From JAFCUW01 sp049898325 (GTDB lineage: Bacteria; Pseudomonadota; Gammaproteobacteria; Burkholderiales; Burkholderiaceae_D), in the NCBI RefSeq assembly GCF_049898325.1, contig NZ_JAFCXL010000013.1, forward strand, positions 1 to 64,000: a stretch of DNA of 64,000 bases, given 5' to 3'. Positions 62,062 through 64,000 of the stretch are shown one piece after another. Made by a program: the position numbers and the translations under genes. Positions within the stretch are counted from its first letter, which is position 1; every line of letters starts with the position of its first letter. The notes under the pieces were generated by a model. It was not told the DNA's origin. It did not search any database and saw nothing but the letters and a program-made list of their open reading frames with translations.

Positions 62062-64000
62062 ATGTTGCAGATGTTTGGTTTGGGCGGCGCCAGGTGCCCC
62101 CGCTGTGAGCACAAGAATGCCGGCGCCGCCGCCTATTGCGGCGCCTGCGGCCTGCTGCTGGGCGCAGCGCGCAACGCGCCCGTGCTGGTCGACAATCGCT
62201 GGATCGCCGGGCCCGATGAACTGGCGGTGTTCTTCGGCGTGCAGGCCTTGGCGGGCCTGTTCGTCAAGACGCTGCGCGTGCCGGCCACCACCCGCGCCTA
62301 CATTCTGCAGGGCGGCCAGGCCACCGAGGTGCCGCAGGGCGAGTACGAAATCGAGGGCTTTTTCAGCCGCCTGAACAACCTGCTGCGCGACGACCACGCG
62401 GAAATCCTGATCACCCGCAGCACCCCCGTCGTCGTCTCGTTCAGCTTCGACGACCTGGCCAGCGCCGAACACCTGGCGCTGTCGGCGCAGCTGTCGGTGA
62501 GCGTGCAGATCGAGCAGGTACCGGCCTTCGCCCGCCACTTCATGACCATGCCGGGCACCGTTTCGAGCGCCCAGCTGGCCGAGCTGCTGGCGCCGTCGGT
62601 GCGCCAGCTGGCCGCCGAATTCATCGCCGGCCAGTCACTGCGCGACATGACGCGCAACCCCGACCTGCGCGTGCAGCTCGACGAGCGCCTGCAAGGTGGC
62701 CTCAAGCAGCGGCTGGCCCTGTACGGGCTGGCGGTGGTGCAGGTCGACACGCTCAGCCTCCGGCACGACAAGTTCGACGCCCACCGCGCCCGCATCGGCA
62801 GCCTGTGGCTGCTGGCCGACGAAAAGAACGTCGAACTCGAACATGCCGGCCATCTCGACGCCCTGTATGACGACGCCGAGTGGCAGAAAATCCGCCGCGC
62901 CGAGCGTGACAGCCGCCTGCAGTACCGGCGCGCCGAGCTGGCCCAGGACGACGCCGTCGAGAAGGCCGAACTGTCCCTGCAGAGCAGCGAGCGGCTGCAG
63001 GCGGTGCGGGCGCGCGAAATCGAACTGTACTCGCGCATCGTCGAAGCGAAAAACCGCCAGCAGGCGATCGCCGCCGGCGCCGGCGACGTGCTGGCCGAAC
63101 TCGAACACGAGGTGGCGCAGAAAAACGCCGCGCGCGGCGACGCCGCCGCCGACTGGGCGCACTTGCGCCACATCGCCCAGATCCGCATGCGCACTGAGCT
63201 CGAACTGTCGCAACAGCAGGCGCTGGAAAGCCGCCAGCTGGCGCAGCAGCGTTTTTCGCACCGCCTGCTGCAGCAGCAGATCGGCAACAAGGTCGAGCAG
63301 GCCTTGCTGCTCGAGGACGAAACGCGCAAGCGCGCCGAGCTGGCCCGTCTGAACGAGGCGGGGCAGGCGGTGGCGCGGCGCCAGGCCGACATCGAGCACG
63401 AGCAGCACCGCGCCCGCCACCAGGCGCTGGCGCTGGTCAACGCCGCCCACCAGCGCGAGGCGCAGCGGGTGCAGGAGTGGGAAGACCAGCTGGCCCAGGA
63501 CCGCCAGCGCGAACTGGCGCGCGCCAGTGGCGCCGCCGATGCGCTGAGCCAGCACGAAAAACTGCTGCGCACCATCGCCGCCGACGACCTGCACAGCCGC
63601 AACGCCGACCAGCGCGTGCTGGCGCTCGAACAGGCGCGCCACCAGCAAAGCCTGCAGACCCAGGAAGCGCAGTGGCAGCAGCACTTGCGCCTGCTGGGCG
63701 CCGAGCGCGAGGCGCGCTTTGCCGAACTGGCCCACGAGGCCGACCTGGCCCGCATCGACATCGCCCGTGCCGACAGCCTGGGCGCCATGAGCGACACGGC
63801 CAAGCTGGCGCTGGCGGCCGGTCCCAACGCGGCGGCCCTGGCCGACTACCTGAAAACCCAGGTGCACGCGGGCATGAGCGCCCAGCAGCTGGCGGCACTG
63901 GCCGGGGTGGTGGGCGCCACCCACAGCGTCACCCCGTCCGAGGCCATGCGGCTGGCCGACGGGCGCGAAGAGCGCGAGCGCGAACGGCGCGAACGCGAAG
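62062..64000 (+). CDS. Zinc-ribbon/SPFH/coiled-coil protein (partial, runs off the right edge)
   Basis: 646 codons of an open frame that continues past the end. A zinc ribbon comes first (Cys12, Cys15, Cys26, Cys29 in CPRC and CGAC). An SPFH-like domain follows, about residues 35-235, with ATTRAYILQGGQATEVPQG, LSAQLSVSVQIEQV and LKQRLALYGLAVVQVDTLSL. The rest, about 240-600, is a very long Ala/Arg/Glu/Gln coiled coil, and the visible end is (R/E)-rich. The ATG follows GGGAG. SPFH proteins with coiled coils assemble into large rings at membranes. The gene sits 142 bp after the Lon-like gene. Confidence 0.7.
   Translation, partial: MLQMFGLGGARCPRCEHKNAGAAAYCGACGLLLGAARNAPVLVDNRWIAGPDELAVFFGVQALAGLFVKTLRVPATTRAYILQGGQATEVPQGEYEIEGFFSRLNNLLRDDHAEILITRSTPVVVSFSFDDLASAEHLALSAQLSVSVQIEQVPAFARHFMTMPGTVSSAQLAELLAPSVRQLAAEFIAGQSLRDMTRNPDLRVQLDERLQGGLKQRLALYGLAVVQVDTLSLRHDKFDAHRARIGSLWLLADEKNVELEHAGHLDALYDDAEWQKIRRAERDSRLQYRRAELAQDDAVEKAELSLQSSERLQAVRAREIELYSRIVEAKNRQQAIAAGAGDVLAELEHEVAQKNAARGDAAADWAHLRHIAQIRMRTELELSQQQALESRQLAQQRFSHRLLQQQIGNKVEQALLLEDETRKRAELARLNEAGQAVARRQADIEHEQHRARHQALALVNAAHQREAQRVQEWEDQLAQDRQRELARASGAADALSQHEKLLRTIAADDLHSRNADQRVLALEQARHQQSLQTQEAQWQQHLRLLGAEREARFAELAHEADLARIDIARADSLGAMSDTAKLALAAGPNAAALADYLKTQVHAGMSAQQLAALAGVVGATHSVTPSEAMRLADGREERERERRERE

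Overview
The window is chromosomal DNA of a high-G+C (roughly two thirds by eye) Gram-negative bacterium. The gene set is a seven-gene urease operon, an RND efflux operon of the MexEF-OprN type, LigD/Ku end joining, UreE with a short His motif, DUF1304, pirin, AzoR, and many LysR and outer-membrane proteins. Together with the codon use this points to a free-living betaproteobacterium, most likely the Massilia/Duganella/Janthinobacterium group of Oxalobacteraceae. That placement is inferred from gene content only. Genes are tightly packed on both strands. No gap between genes exceeds 300 bp, and no insertion sequence, prophage or CRISPR array was seen.

Layout. 1-660: the start of a gene running off the left edge, a decayed Doc toxin fragment, and tRNA-Arg(ACG). 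0.9-13 kb: lldD-type lactate dehydrogenase, two D-2-hydroxyacid dehydrogenases, a catalase-family protein, the large helicase Lhr, an ASCH protein and a LysR regulator. 11.8-19.2 kb: the LysR gene is divergent from a small exported protein, an alpha/beta-hydrolase homologue that has lost its catalytic Ser and His, and mexE-mexF-oprN-like genes closed by a strong terminator. 19.2-25 kb: LigD and Ku (convergent) with a stress-type SDR in front of ku. 25-30 kb: a diguanylate cyclase translationally coupled to a SulP transporter, then a DUF1302 outer-membrane protein. 30.5-35.6 kb: ureDABCEFG.

35.6-54 kb is a mosaic of short transcription units: acyltransferase, ArsC, beta-helix protein, aldo/keto reductase, M1 aminopeptidase coupled to a zinc-ribbon protein, an ArsR/Old-Yellow-Enzyme pair with a clear operator, DUF1304, a Gdx/SugE exporter, a solute-binding protein, an AstE-like deacylase, an acyltransferase-3, pirin, an AzoR/LysR pair, Psd/RNase H, and a YXWGXW-type periplasmic protein. 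Several intrinsic terminators are visible. A 168-bp fold-back repeat lies at 46778-46945, with a solo end at 38945-38960.

54.4 kb to the right edge is the least explained part. Six same-strand genes, some with ATGA overlaps, encode a membrane-anchored penicillin-binding-type transpeptidase with a very large unrecognised N-terminal region, a 423-residue protein with a possible C-terminal HTH, a 202-residue protein, an SPFH-like protein, a two-copy Lon-fold protein in which only the second copy keeps the Ser/Lys pair, and a zinc-ribbon/SPFH/coiled-coil protein that continues past the window. This is the best candidate for an undescribed multi-gene system, perhaps linking a membrane scaffold and a protease-like module to cell-wall synthesis.
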